Below are positions 55,955 through 63,976 of a stretch of DNA of 64,000 nucleotides, piece by piece. The notes below the pieces were generated by a model. It was not told where the DNA came from. It was given only the letters and a program-made list of their open reading frames with translations, and ran no database searches. Each line of letters opens with the position of its first letter. Position 1 is the first letter of the stretch. Origin of the DNA: Limosilactobacillus ingluviei DSM 15946 (GTDB lineage Bacteria; Bacillota; Bacilli; Lactobacillales; Lactobacillaceae); the NCBI RefSeq assembly GCF_001435775.1, contig NZ_AZFK01000016.1:19346-83345 (forward strand), in the 5' to 3' direction. A program made the translations under genes and the position numbers.

Positions 55955-57238
55955 ATGAAACACTACCGGTTCAGCCGCCTGTCGTTAGGGTGGCAGATTT
56001 TTATCGGTTTACTGGCGGGGATTGTGGTGGGGATGATTTTTTATCAGAACCACACTGCGATCACCGTCTTACAAAGTTTAGGGACGATCTTCTTGCGGAT
56101 GATTCAAATGATCGTCATGCCAATTGTGATCTCATGTTTAACGGTGGGGATTGCCAACATTGGTGATATTAAAAAGTTAGGGCGGATCGGGGGTAAGACC
56201 TTGATCTACTTTGAAGTCTTAACGACGATTGCGATTATTTTAGGGTTGATCGTGGGGAACTTGGCGCACCCGGGTAGCTTTATTGATATTCACAAACTGC
56301 AATCGACCAGCATTGCCTCTTACATGGCCAGTGCGAAAACGGCTTCGCATACCGGCTTTTGGGACATTTTATTAGCAATTATTCCAACTAATATCTTCAA
56401 GTCGATTGCCGATGGCGATATGATGCCAGTGATCTTTTTCAGCGTCTTCTTTGGGCTGGGACTGGCCGCGATTGGCGAGCAAGCCAAGCCCGTCATTGAT
56501 GTGTTGAACACAGTGGCAGAAGTCATGTTTAAGGTCACCAGCTGGGTGATGAAATACGCCCCGATTGGGGTCTTTGGACTGATTGGGATGACGATTGCCC
56601 AAATGGGGGTCAGCGCCCTCTTGCCGTTAGGGTACTTTATTTTAATCGCCTACCTGACGATGATTATTTTCTGTGTTGTCATTTTGGGGATCGTGGCCAA
56701 AATTTTCCACTTGCATTACTGGAAGACCATGAAGGTCGTGGCCGATGAAATCATTTTGGCCTTTTCGACCGCCAGCTCGGAAGTAACCTTGCCCCGCTTG
56801 ATTGACAAGACCCAAAAGATGGGGGTCGACCAGGGGATTACTTCATTTGTGATTCCCACCGGCTATACCTTTAACCTGGATGGGTCGGCGATTTATCAAT
56901 CCCTGGCGGCGTTGTTCTTAGCCCAAGCTTATGGCCTCCACTTATCATGGGCGCACCAGTTTACCTTATTACTGGTTTTGATGGTGACGTCAAAGGGGAT
57001 GGCCGGGGTGCCCGGGGCGTCCTTTGTCGTCTTATTAGCCAGCGTCTCAACCATCGGGGTGCCGGTGGCCGGGTTGACCTTTATTGCCGGCATTGACCGT
57101 TTCGTTGACATGGGTCGGACGGCGGTCAACGTGGTTGGGAACTCGATTGCCACCTTGGTAATTGGTGAATCGGAACATGCCCTGGACCGCGAACAATATG
57201 AGCACTACTTGGCGCACTACCACGAAGCGAAAGGATAG
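55955..57238 (+). CDS. gltP: Dicarboxylate/amino acid:cation symporter (DAACS)
   Basis: Glutamate/aspartate-type symporter of 427 residues. The family motifs are all visible: STASSEVTLPRLIDKTQKMGV (hairpin 1), TGYTFNLDGSAIYQSLAALFLAQAYG (the NMDGT-like site reads NLDGS), and SKGMAGVPGASFVVLLASV (hairpin 2). The proline-rich RMIQMIVMPIV is also conserved. ATG 55955 follows GGAGGA. pepF begins three bases after the stop. Confidence 0.92.
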   Translation: MKHYRFSRLSLGWQIFIGLLAGIVVGMIFYQNHTAITVLQSLGTIFLRMIQMIVMPIVISCLTVGIANIGDIKKLGRIGGKTLIYFEVLTTIAIILGLIVGNLAHPGSFIDIHKLQSTSIASYMASAKTASHTGFWDILLAIIPTNIFKSIADGDMMPVIFFSVFFGLGLAAIGEQAKPVIDVLNTVAEVMFKVTSWVMKYAPIGVFGLIGMTIAQMGVSALLPLGYFILIAYLTMIIFCVVILGIVAKIFHLHYWKTMKVVADEIILAFSTASSEVTLPRLIDKTQKMGVDQGITSFVIPTGYTFNLDGSAIYQSLAALFLAQAYGLHLSWAHQFTLLLVLMVTSKGMAGVPGASFVVLLASVSTIGVPVAGLTFIAGIDRFVDMGRTAVNVVGNSIATLVIGESEHALDREQYEHYLAHYHEAKG

Positions 57239-57241
57239 ATC

Positions 57242-59059
57242 ATGACAGAAAAATTACCATTACGCAGCGAAGTGCCAACGGAATTGACCTGGGATTTAAC
57301 CCGTCTGTTTACTAGTGATGAAGCCATGCAGCGCGCTTTGCAGGCAACGCAAAAACGGGCCCAGGCCTTGGCGGCCATGAAGGGGCAATTGACCAGTGCG
57401 GCCAAGCTCTTGCAGGTTTTACAAGCCGTCAAAACAATTGATGAAGAGTTGGAACAAGAATATGTCTATGCCTTCTTGCGGCGCGATAGTGATACGACGG
57501 ATGCCACGGCCACGGCGCTATTTGGTCAAGCCGCCCAGGCTGCGACCCAAATTGAAACGGCCCTGGCCTTTATTGACCCAGAAATCATTGCACTCAGTGA
57601 TGAACAAGTGGCCGCTTGGCAAGCCGCTGAGCCCGGCTTGGCGGAATTTGCTTTCCAATTGGCCGCGTTGCGCAAGCAAAAGGACCACGTTTTAGCCGGT
57701 GAGCAGGAGCGGCTCTTGTCGCGGTTGAACCGGGCGTTGGATGGAGCCAACGAAGTCTACAATACGCTTAATGACGCGGACCTGGATTTTGGTCAGATTC
57801 GCGATGAGGCGGGGCAGTTGGTACAACTGACCCACGGAAACCGGAGTCAGTTTACCGAATCGACCGATCGGACAGTCCGCAAAGCCGCGGCCTTGGCCTA
57901 CCAAAAGCCCTACCACGCCTTGCGACACACCTTTGCGGCGACCTTTAACAACTTTGTGGACAGTCAAAATGCGCTGGCCGAGTTGCGCCACTACCCTTCG
58001 GCCCGGGCGGCGGCTTTGGGGCGCAATCAAATTGACGAAGCCGTGTATGATACGTTAGTGCAGACGGTGAATGCGCACTTGGCTTTAGCGCACCGGTGGT
58101 ATGCCTTAAAGAAGCGGATCTTGGGATTAGACCCGTTTTACCAATACGATATTCCAACTCCTTTGGCGGGTGGTGACCAACTGAAAACCACCTATCAAGA
58201 AGGACAAGCGATGGTGTTGCAAGCAATGAGTGTCCTCGGGGATGAGTACGTCGCGGGGCTGAAGCAGGAATTTAGCCAGCGGTGGGTTGACGTGGCTGAG
58301 AATAAGGGGAAGCGTTCGGGGGGCTATCAGATCAGTGCTTACCGGGCGAACCCGTTCATTTTATTGAATTGGACCGATAAGCTCTATTCGACCTTTGTGT
58401 TAGCTCACGAGTCTGGTCACGCCATGCACTCGTGGTTCAGTCAGCACCACCAACCGTCCGAATACGCGGATGCGCCGATTTTCTTGGCGGAGGTGGCCTC
58501 AACGTTTAATGAACACCTTTTAACGGATTGGTTGCTGAAAAAGTATCGTGACGACCCGCAAGTCCAATTGTATGTCTTGGAACAATCCATTGACGGTTTT
58601 ATTGGGACGATCTACCGGCAAACGCAGTTCGCGGAATTTGAACACCAAGCTTACCAGCAACAACAAGCGGGCGAGACCCTAACGGCGGATGCTTTAGATG
58701 CGCTCAATGAACAGTTGTTAAAGAAGTATTATGGCCCAGCGGTGGAATTAGCGGGAACTTTGACCCAAAGTTGGGCCTACGTACCACACTTCTATATGAA
58801 CTACTACGTTTACCAATACGCGACGTCATGGGCAATTTCGACCAGCTTGGCAGCGCAGGTCTTAGCGGGCCAGCCTGGCGCCAAGGAACGCTACTTAGCC
58901 TTTTTAGCGGCCGGTGGTTCGGATACCCCGGCGAAAGTTTTAGCGGCCGCTGGCATTGATATTACCAACGGGCAATACTTGACCGAGGCCCTCCAGGTCT
59001 TTGCGCACCGCTTAGATCAAATTGAAGCGTTATTGGCGCAAATGGCGGCAAAAGATTGA
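57242..59059 (+). CDS. pepF: Oligoendopeptidase F
   Basis: M3-family zinc peptidase of 605 residues that degrades peptides in the cytoplasm. The zinc site is HESGH in VLAHESGHAMHSWF, with the third ligand Glu in FLAEVASTFNEHL. It shares a transcript with the glutamate symporter, so peptide breakdown and amino-acid uptake may be co-expressed. The stop codon overlaps a new -35 box for the next operon. Confidence 0.95.
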   Translation: MTEKLPLRSEVPTELTWDLTRLFTSDEAMQRALQATQKRAQALAAMKGQLTSAAKLLQVLQAVKTIDEELEQEYVYAFLRRDSDTTDATATALFGQAAQAATQIETALAFIDPEIIALSDEQVAAWQAAEPGLAEFAFQLAALRKQKDHVLAGEQERLLSRLNRALDGANEVYNTLNDADLDFGQIRDEAGQLVQLTHGNRSQFTESTDRTVRKAAALAYQKPYHALRHTFAATFNNFVDSQNALAELRHYPSARAAALGRNQIDEAVYDTLVQTVNAHLALAHRWYALKKRILGLDPFYQYDIPTPLAGGDQLKTTYQEGQAMVLQAMSVLGDEYVAGLKQEFSQRWVDVAENKGKRSGGYQISAYRANPFILLNWTDKLYSTFVLAHESGHAMHSWFSQHHQPSEYADAPIFLAEVASTFNEHLLTDWLLKKYRDDPQVQLYVLEQSIDGFIGTIYRQTQFAEFEHQAYQQQQAGETLTADALDALNEQLLKKYYGPAVELAGTLTQSWAYVPHFYMNYYVYQYATSWAISTSLAAQVLAGQPGAKERYLAFLAAGGSDTPAKVLAAAGIDITNGQYLTEALQVFAHRLDQIEALLAQMAAKD

Positions 59060-59084
59060 CACCAGACAGCGTTTTCAGTAGGAT
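59056..59084 (+). promoter_or_regulatory. Promoter of the GNAT-MATE operon
   Basis: A perfect TTGACA (59056-59061) includes the pepF stop codon; 17 bases later is TAGGAT (59079-59084). Confidence 0.75.
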
Positions 59085-59099
59085 AAAGACAAGTTAATT

Positions 59100-59200
59100 A
59101 CGCCGGTTGGCTTACCCCCGGGGAGTCAACCACCAAGGCACCAACGACCTTCCACTAGGGCCTGTCAGTTTGACATGCGGGAGATCGGGGGTGCCTTTTT
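59100..59200 (+). ncRNA. Riboswitch-like leader with terminator upstream of the GNAT-MATE operon
   Basis: Hairpin P1 is GGTTGGCT (59105-59112) with AGTCAACC (59124-59131), loop TACCCCCGGGG. The terminator stem is AAGGCACC (59135-59142) with GGTGCCTT (59190-59197) plus a T run, enclosing a small TGTCA/TGACA hairpin. Loop ACCCCC can pair with GGGGGT (59187-59192), which overlaps the terminator stem. By context it resembles the guanidine-IV (mepA) class that controls MATE pumps; class not confirmed. Confidence 0.6.
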
Positions 59201-59226
59201 AACAAGAACCAGGAGGCGACAAAAAA

Positions 59227-59676
59227 ATGGAAGTCAAAGTTCAACGCTTAGCAGAATTAACGAGTGCAGAATTTTATCAAATTGCCAGGGAACGAGTCAA
59301 AGTCTTTGTGGTTGAACAAAATTGTCCCTACCAAGAAATTGACGAGCAGGATGGCACGGCGTATCACTTGCGTTTATTTGATGACGCCGGCCATTTGGTG
59401 GGCTATACCCGGTTAATGGCCACCGCGACGGGGGCAGCGTTTGGCCGGGTGTTGGTGCCCCAAGCCTACCGGGGGCACGCGTATGGCCGCCAATTGGTAG
59501 CGGCTACGATTGACTGGGCGCACCGGTTATTTCCCGGGAAATTAATTGAGATCGAAGCGCAAAACTATTTGCGGCACTTCTACGAATCCTTTGGGTTTAA
59601 AGCGGTCTCAGAGGTCTTTTTGCTAGATGGCATTCCTCACCTTAAAATGATCCTGGCAACGGAAGGCGGCGATTAA
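59227..59676 (+). CDS. GNAT-family N-acetyltransferase (ElaA-like)
   Basis: A 149-residue acetyltransferase. RERVKVFVVEQNCPYQEIDEQD is the ElaA signature, and the acetyl-CoA loop reads VLVPQAYRGHAYGRQLV. The acceptor is unknown. It ends directly against the MATE gene, so both are under the structured leader, which suggests a shared small-molecule signal. Confidence 0.9.
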   Translation: MEVKVQRLAELTSAEFYQIARERVKVFVVEQNCPYQEIDEQDGTAYHLRLFDDAGHLVGYTRLMATATGAAFGRVLVPQAYRGHAYGRQLVAATIDWAHRLFPGKLIEIEAQNYLRHFYESFGFKAVSEVFLLDGIPHLKMILATEGGD

Positions 59677-60993
59677 ATGACCGGAGCTTTGGCAATCAAA
59701 CGAGAAATTAATCACTACGTTATCCGCAATATTTTGGCGAACGTGGGGCTATCAACTTATGTCCTCATTGATACCTTGTTTATTGCAATTGCGGCGGGTT
59801 CACTGGGGTTGACGGTCTTGAACTTAGCCCTGCCCCTGTACAATATTTTTAACGCTACGGGGCTGTTGCTCGGTGTCGGGGGCGCCACTTATTTTTCTTT
59901 GCATAAGGTAAAGGAGCCGGCCCGGGTCCAAACAACGTATAGTCAGTTGATGATTTTTGCCTTTGGCCTGGGGGTGGTTGAAATTGGCTTGATTTGGCTG
60001 TTTTTAGATCCCCTATTGCACCTGCTGGGGGCGGATAGCCAAACCCTGGGCTTAGGGCGAACCTACGTGGGGATTATGGCCTTCAGTGCGCCCTTATACA
60101 TGTGCAATTACATTACGATCAACTTTGTTCGCAATGATGGCAACCCAAGTCTAACGATGATGGCAACCTTGACGGAAACCGTGTGCGTGGTGCTGATTGA
60201 TTGGTTCTTTATCTTTAAGTTGGGCTTACAAATGGAGGGGGCGGCCTTGGCGGTGATTTTTTCACCACTATGCAGCCTGTTGGTCTTAAGCCGCCATGCC
60301 CGCTTCAAACACCGCCAATTAACCTGGCGCTGGGTCAAACCGCAGTTGGCGACCCTGAAAGCGGCGGCGCGGTTGGGGCTGGCGCCCTTTATGAATGAAA
60401 TGAGCAGTGGGGTCAGCATTTATGTTTTTAATTGGATGCTGTTGCTGCTGGCGGGAAACTACGCGGTCGCGGCGTACGGGGTGGTGGCCAATGTGGCGAT
60501 TATCACCCTCGCTGCCGCCAATGGGGTTGCGCTAGGGGTCCAACCGATTGCCAGCCGCGAATTTGGCAAGCACGCGCCGCAAAATGCCGTTACGGCGTTT
60601 TGGCATGGCTTGAAGCTGACGGTCACGTTAGCGGCGCTCTTAACGCTCGGTTTAATTATTTTTAAAGCCCCGATTGTGGCGCTGTTCAACACCGAACACC
60701 AACCCCAATTACTGCACTATGCGCTGACGGGGTTGCCAATTTACTTTACCAGTGCCGTCTTTGCGGCGGCCAACATTTTGATGATTATCTTTCTAACGGC
60801 CGTCAACCGCGGGCAAGTATCATTTACGCTGTCTTTTTTACGGGGGTATGTAATTTTATTGCCCCTGATCGTTTTGCTGGCTTGGCTCGGCGGCGTGAAC
60901 GGGGTTTTTGCGGCGATGCCGGTCAATGAGCTGCTCATCACTTTGATTGGCGCCGGGATGGTGAGAAACGAATTGCGCCGCTTGACAGCGTGA
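59677..60993 (+). CDS. MATE-family efflux transporter
   Basis: A 438-residue multidrug and toxin extrusion-type transporter with about 12 membrane segments in two related halves. It opens IRNILANVGLSTYVLIDTLFIAIAAGSLGLTVLNLALPLYNIF and has the second-half start GLAPFMNEMSSGVSIYVFNWMLL. The substrate is unknown; the leader RNA and co-transcribed acetyltransferase are the best clues. Its ATG immediately follows the preceding stop codon. Confidence 0.9.
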   Translation: MTGALAIKREINHYVIRNILANVGLSTYVLIDTLFIAIAAGSLGLTVLNLALPLYNIFNATGLLLGVGGATYFSLHKVKEPARVQTTYSQLMIFAFGLGVVEIGLIWLFLDPLLHLLGADSQTLGLGRTYVGIMAFSAPLYMCNYITINFVRNDGNPSLTMMATLTETVCVVLIDWFFIFKLGLQMEGAALAVIFSPLCSLLVLSRHARFKHRQLTWRWVKPQLATLKAAARLGLAPFMNEMSSGVSIYVFNWMLLLLAGNYAVAAYGVVANVAIITLAAANGVALGVQPIASREFGKHAPQNAVTAFWHGLKLTVTLAALLTLGLIIFKAPIVALFNTEHQPQLLHYALTGLPIYFTSAVFAAANILMIIFLTAVNRGQVSFTLSFLRGYVILLPLIVLLAWLGGVNGVFAAMPVNELLITLIGAGMVRNELRRLTA

Positions 60994-61003
60994 GCGGTAA
61001 GTA

Positions 61004-61041
61004 AAAGCGGGCCAAGCTAATTTCTGTGCTTGGCCCGCTTT
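61004..61041. terminator. Bidirectional terminator between MATE and Lrp genes
   Basis: AAAGCGGGCCAAGC pairs perfectly with GCTTGGCCCGCTTT around a 10-base loop. Confidence 0.85.
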
Positions 61042-61046
61042 GGGAT

Positions 61047-61532
61047 TTAGTGATGAGCGTCGTCTTTTAAGTCATCGGCGGACAAATCGTCGACGTTTTG
61101 GAAGGTGATGCCGCGGTGATCAACACTGGTTGAAAAGACGATTTGGGTACTGGTCTTGCCAAACCGACTTTGCAGATCATTGATAAAATTGTCCAGGGCG
61201 GCGGTGGATTCAAAGACAACTTCCATTAACTCAGAGTAATCGCCAGTTACGCAATTACACTCAATGATGTTCGGAACTGTTTTGACAAAGGGGTAAAACT
61301 CTCCCTTTTGCCGGGGTTCCAGTTGGATTTGGATGAAGGCTTTGACGTGGTAATCGAGCTTTTCAAAGTTTACGCTGGCGTGATAGCCGGTAATGATACC
61401 GGCTTTTTCTAATTTTGCAATCCGGGCGGCAATGGCCGGGGATGAGATATAACAGGCGGCAGACAACTCTTTGAGCGAAGCCCGGGCATTTTGCTCAAGC
61501 ATGTTAATGATCTTGCGGTCGATTTGATCCAT
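61047..61532 (-). CDS. Lrp/AsnC-family transcriptional regulator
   Basis: A 161-residue amino-acid-responsive regulator. The N-terminal helix-turn-helix is clear (DQIDRKIINMLEQNARASLKELSAACYISSPAIAARIAKLEKAGIITGY), and the C-terminal RAM domain includes IIECNCVTGDYSELMEVVFES. ATG 61532 lies eight bases from AAAGGAG. A perfect palindrome overlaps that ribosome site, suggesting autoregulation. Confidence 0.92.
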   Translation of the reverse strand: MDQIDRKIINMLEQNARASLKELSAACYISSPAIAARIAKLEKAGIITGYHASVNFEKLDYHVKAFIQIQLEPRQKGEFYPFVKTVPNIIECNCVTGDYSELMEVVFESTAALDNFINDLQSRFGKTSTQIVFSTSVDHRGITFQNVDDLSADDLKDDAHH

Positions 61533-61544
61533 TGCAAAAACTCC

Positions 61545-61558
61545 TTTTGACGTCAAAA
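61545..61558 (-). promoter_or_regulatory. Palindromic operator overlapping the Lrp ribosome-binding site
   Basis: TTTTGACGTCAAAA is a perfect 14-bp inverted repeat beginning inside the AAAGGAG site of the Lrp-type gene. Probably an autoregulatory site. Confidence 0.5.
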
Positions 61559-61683
61559 AGACAACCGGTGTTCATGAAATTAAACTAGGACGATTGTAGA
61601 ACATTTTATGGGGGAAAGTCAACGACAACCGAAGATGGAAAACATTTTCACCACTTTTTGTTCAGTTAAGCTGGGGATAAATA

Positions 61684-61692
61684 TGGTACAAT
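61684..61692 (+). promoter_or_regulatory. Extended -10 promoter of the universal stress protein gene
   Basis: TGGTACAAT fits the TGnTATAAT extended -10; no clear -35 is seen. Confidence 0.5.
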
Positions 61693-61725
61693 AAAAGCAA
61701 GAGTTGAGTGAATGGAGTGAAAATT

Positions 61726-62193
61726 ATGGATCAAGAATACGAAAACATCCTCGTGCCCGTTGATGGGTCAGCTCAAGCAGAAATGGCGCTGCGCAAAGCG
61801 ATTGCAGTTGCCAACCGGAACGGCGCTCACATTGACTTATTGAACGTAATCGATACCCGGGCGATGTCATACAACTTTGCTGGCATGTCCGACGGCAGCA
61901 TTGCTTACCAATTAGTGGACAAGGCGAAGGAATACTTACAAAGTTTATTGGAACAAGCGAAGCAAGACGGGTTTGAAAACTTGGATATTCACATCAGGTT
62001 AGGGAACCCGAAGACGGTAATTTCCTTTGATTTCCCGCGTGATCACAGTAATGACTTGATCATGATGGGGGCCAGCGGGATGTCACGCTTACAACGGGCA
62101 ATGGTGGGCTCAGTCACGTCCTTTGTTAAGCGCAACGCGGCGATTGATGTCTTGGTAGTACGGACGGACTTGCAAGCGCGGCCGGAAGAATAG
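61726..62193 (+). CDS. Universal stress protein (UspA family)
   Basis: A 155-residue nucleotide-binding-fold protein: YENILVPVDGSAQAEMALRKAI at the start and the ATP-binding loop MMGASGMSRLQRAMVGSVTSFVKRNAAIDVLVV at the end, which fits the G-2x-G-9x-G(S/T) pattern. Its role in stress survival is generic to the family. ATG 61726 follows GGAG. Its stop is next to the -35 of the cysteine leader transcript. Confidence 0.93.
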   Translation: MDQEYENILVPVDGSAQAEMALRKAIAVANRNGAHIDLLNVIDTRAMSYNFAGMSDGSIAYQLVDKAKEYLQSLLEQAKQDGFENLDIHIRLGNPKTVISFDFPRDHSNDLIMMGASGMSRLQRAMVGSVTSFVKRNAAIDVLVVRTDLQARPEE

Positions 62194-62222
62194 TTGACAC
62201 GCTTCCCGTTTGCGCGTATGCT
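62194..62222 (+). promoter_or_regulatory. Promoter of the cysteine leader and cysK-cysE
   Basis: A perfect TTGACA (62194-62199), 17 bases, TATGCT (62217-62222); transcription starts about 25 bases before the leader peptide. Confidence 0.8.
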
Positions 62223-62253
62223 TACTTTTAATTAATTACTGGGAGGATCACTG

Positions 62254-62343
62254 ATGCCAATTAAGCAACTCAAGGCGAGCTTGTGTTGTTGTGGATCGCG
62301 TCTTATGCGAGCGACCCACTTTTTTGGCATGGTTGATGATTAA
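62254..62343 (+). CDS. Cysteine-codon leader peptide (29 aa) of cysK-cysE
   Basis: A short open frame with a strong GGGAGGA site seven bases before its ATG. It begins MPIKQLKASLCCCGS and ends FGMVDD. Codons 11-13 are three TGT (Cys) codons at 62284-62292. The third Cys codon overlaps the 5' arm of a terminator. A ribosome stalled there by lack of Cys-tRNA would cover the arm and allow transcription into cysK. Amino-acid identity and gene function agree, which strongly supports attenuation. Confidence 0.75.
   Translation: MPIKQLKASLCCCGSRLMRATHFFGMVDD
62291..62325 (+). terminator. Attenuation terminator within the cysteine leader peptide
   Basis: GTGG-A-TCGC (62291-62299) pairs with GCGA-C-CCAC (62311-62319), one mismatch, followed by TTTTTT (62320-62325). 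The stem begins at the third Cys codon. Confidence 0.8.
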
Positions 62344-62387
62344 AGACAGCAATCGCTGACCACCCCATTAAGACAGGTCAATTAGAT

Positions 62388-62424
62388 AAGACGCCAATTC
62401 TAAGCAGGGAATTGGCGTCTTTTT
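62388..62424 (+). terminator. Second terminator in the cysK leader
   Basis: GACGCCAATTC pairs perfectly with GAATTGGCGTC around an eight-base loop, followed by TTTTT. It lies 31 bases before cysK, so it must be overcome for expression. Confidence 0.85.
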
Positions 62425-62454
62425 GTGTCTAAGTCAAAGAAAGGAAGAACCACC

Positions 62455-63369
62455 ATGATTTACCACCACGTGCACGAATTAATTGGGCAGACCCCGTTGT
62501 TGGAATTAGCGCTCCCGACCCCCAATCAGAGTCGGATTTTAGCGAAATTAGAATTTTTAAATCCTGGGGGGAGCGTGAAGGATCGGCTAGGGCAAATGAT
62601 CATTGAAGGCGGCATTGCTGCGGGAGACATTCTGCCTGGTCAGACCACGATTATTGAGCCGACGGCGGGGAATACGGTGATTGGCTTGGCTCTGGCGGCC
62701 CAGCGATATCATTTGCCGTTGAAACTAGTGGTGCCCGCTAAATTCAGCCAGGAAAAGCAAACGCTGATGCGGGCCTTGGGGGCTGAAATTATTAATACCC
62801 CTAGTGAATTGGGGATGACCGGGGCGACGAAAAAAGCTTACGAACTAGCGGCCCAAGTCCCGGGCTCATATGTGCCCAACCAATTTAACAACCCACTGAA
62901 CCCAGCAGCTTACCAGCGCACGTTAGGACCAGAAATTCTGGCGGCTTTAGGGGCGGAACCAATCACGGCTTTTGTCGCCGGCGCAGGCACGGGCGGGACC
63001 TTTGCTGGCACGGCGCAAGCCTTACAAGCGGCCCAGCCTGATGTCTATACCGTGGCGGTGGAACCGGCGGGTTCGATTTTAAACGGGGGTCCCGCTCACC
63101 CACACCGCACGGAAGGGATTGGGGTGGAACAACAGCCACCGTTCTTTGACCAGGTTCGCGTAGATCAAGTTCAAACCATCAGTGATGACGCGGCCTTTAG
63201 CGAAGTTAAGCGCGCGGCACGCGAGCTTGGGTTGTTAATTGGCAGCTCCAGTGGTGCCGCTTTGGCAGCCAGTTTAGCGGTTGCCGAACAATTGCCGGCC
63301 CATGCAACGATCGTCACGATTTTTCCGGACGGCAGCGACCGCTACCTCAGTGAGGGAATTTACGATTAG
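62455..63369 (+). CDS. cysK: Cysteine synthase (O-acetylserine thiol-lyase)
   Basis: PLP enzyme making cysteine from O-acetylserine and sulfide. GQTPLLEL, the PLP lysine in [11 protein letters not shown], and the phosphate-binding loop [10 protein letters not shown] are present. The 304 residues are the normal length. ATG 62455 follows AAAGGAAG. cysE follows after 13 bases. A cystathionine beta-synthase-like activity in some lactobacilli is possible, but the operon with cysE supports cysteine synthase. Confidence 0.93.
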   Translation: MIYHHVHELIGQTPLLELALPTPNQSRILAKLEFLNPGGSVKDRLGQMIIEGGIAAGDILPGQTTIIEPTAGNTVIGLALAAQRYHLPLKLVVPAKFSQEKQTLMRALGAEIINTPSELGMTGATKKAYELAAQVPGSYVPNQFNNPLNPAAYQRTLGPEILAALGAEPITAFVAGAGTGGTFAGTAQALQAAQPDVYTVAVEPAGSILNGGPAHPHRTEGIGVEQQPPFFDQVRVDQVQTISDDAAFSEVKRAARELGLLIGSSSGAALAASLAVAEQLPAHATIVTIFPDGSDRYLSEGIYD

Positions 63370-63382
63370 GGGGGAAGGACCA

Positions 63383-63928
63383 ATGTGGCAAGCGGCAAAG
63401 TATATTCAAAAGCTTGATCCCGCCGCCAAAAGCGTCTGGGAAGTACTGCTGACCTACCCGGGGTTTCACGCCTTAGGGTGGTATCGGCTCAGTCACTGGT
63501 TGTACCAACATCACGCCCACCTGCTGGCCGCGCTGGTAGCTAGTTTGGGCCGCTTTTTTACCCAGGTGGAAATCCACCCGGCGGCGACGATTGGCCACCA
63601 CGTCTTTATTGATCATGGTCACGGCGTGGTGATTGGGGAAACGGCGGTTGTGGGGGATTACGTCACGATTTTGCATGGTGTAACCTTAGGCAGCAGCAAA
63701 GCCCAGCCGACCCCGGGACCGCGCCATCCGCAAGTGGCCAGTCACGTCTTTTTAGGGGCGCACGCCCAAGTGCTGGGCCCCGTTAAGATTGGGGAAGGCG
63801 CCAAAGTAGGGGCGGGGACGATTGTCTTGCATGATGTACCGGCCCACCGGACCGTGGTCGGGAACCCCGGCCGCTTGGTCCCGGTGAAAGCTAAACTGCA
63901 GATTGTAGGAGACAAGCAGGAAGCTTAG
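63383..63928 (+). CDS. cysE: Serine O-acetyltransferase
   Basis: Makes O-acetylserine, the substrate of CysK. The 181-residue protein is a left-handed beta-helix of hexapeptide repeats (IHPAATIGHHVFIDHGHGVVIGETAVVGDYVTILHGVTLG) with the catalytic His-containing DHGHGVVIGETA. The extended N-terminal domain of enteric CysE is shorter here, as in other Firmicutes. ATG 63383 follows GGGGGAAGG. Confidence 0.95.
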   Translation: MWQAAKYIQKLDPAAKSVWEVLLTYPGFHALGWYRLSHWLYQHHAHLLAALVASLGRFFTQVEIHPAATIGHHVFIDHGHGVVIGETAVVGDYVTILHGVTLGSSKAQPTPGPRHPQVASHVFLGAHAQVLGPVKIGEGAKVGAGTIVLHDVPAHRTVVGNPGRLVPVKAKLQIVGDKQEA

Positions 63929-63945
63929 CGTAATTTAAGCAACAA

Positions 63946-63976
63946 AAAAAGCGGCGAGCGGTGCTCGTCGCTTTTT
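63946..63976. terminator. Terminator after cysE
   Basis: AAAAAGCGGCGAGC pairs with GCTCGTCGCTTTTT (one G-U), with a three-base loop; T runs on both strands. Confidence 0.9.

Noticed and set aside
61684..61726. Structured leader RNA (lacto-usp type) before the universal stress gene
   Set aside because: The promoter -10 is only about 35 bases from the start codon, leaving no room for such an RNA.
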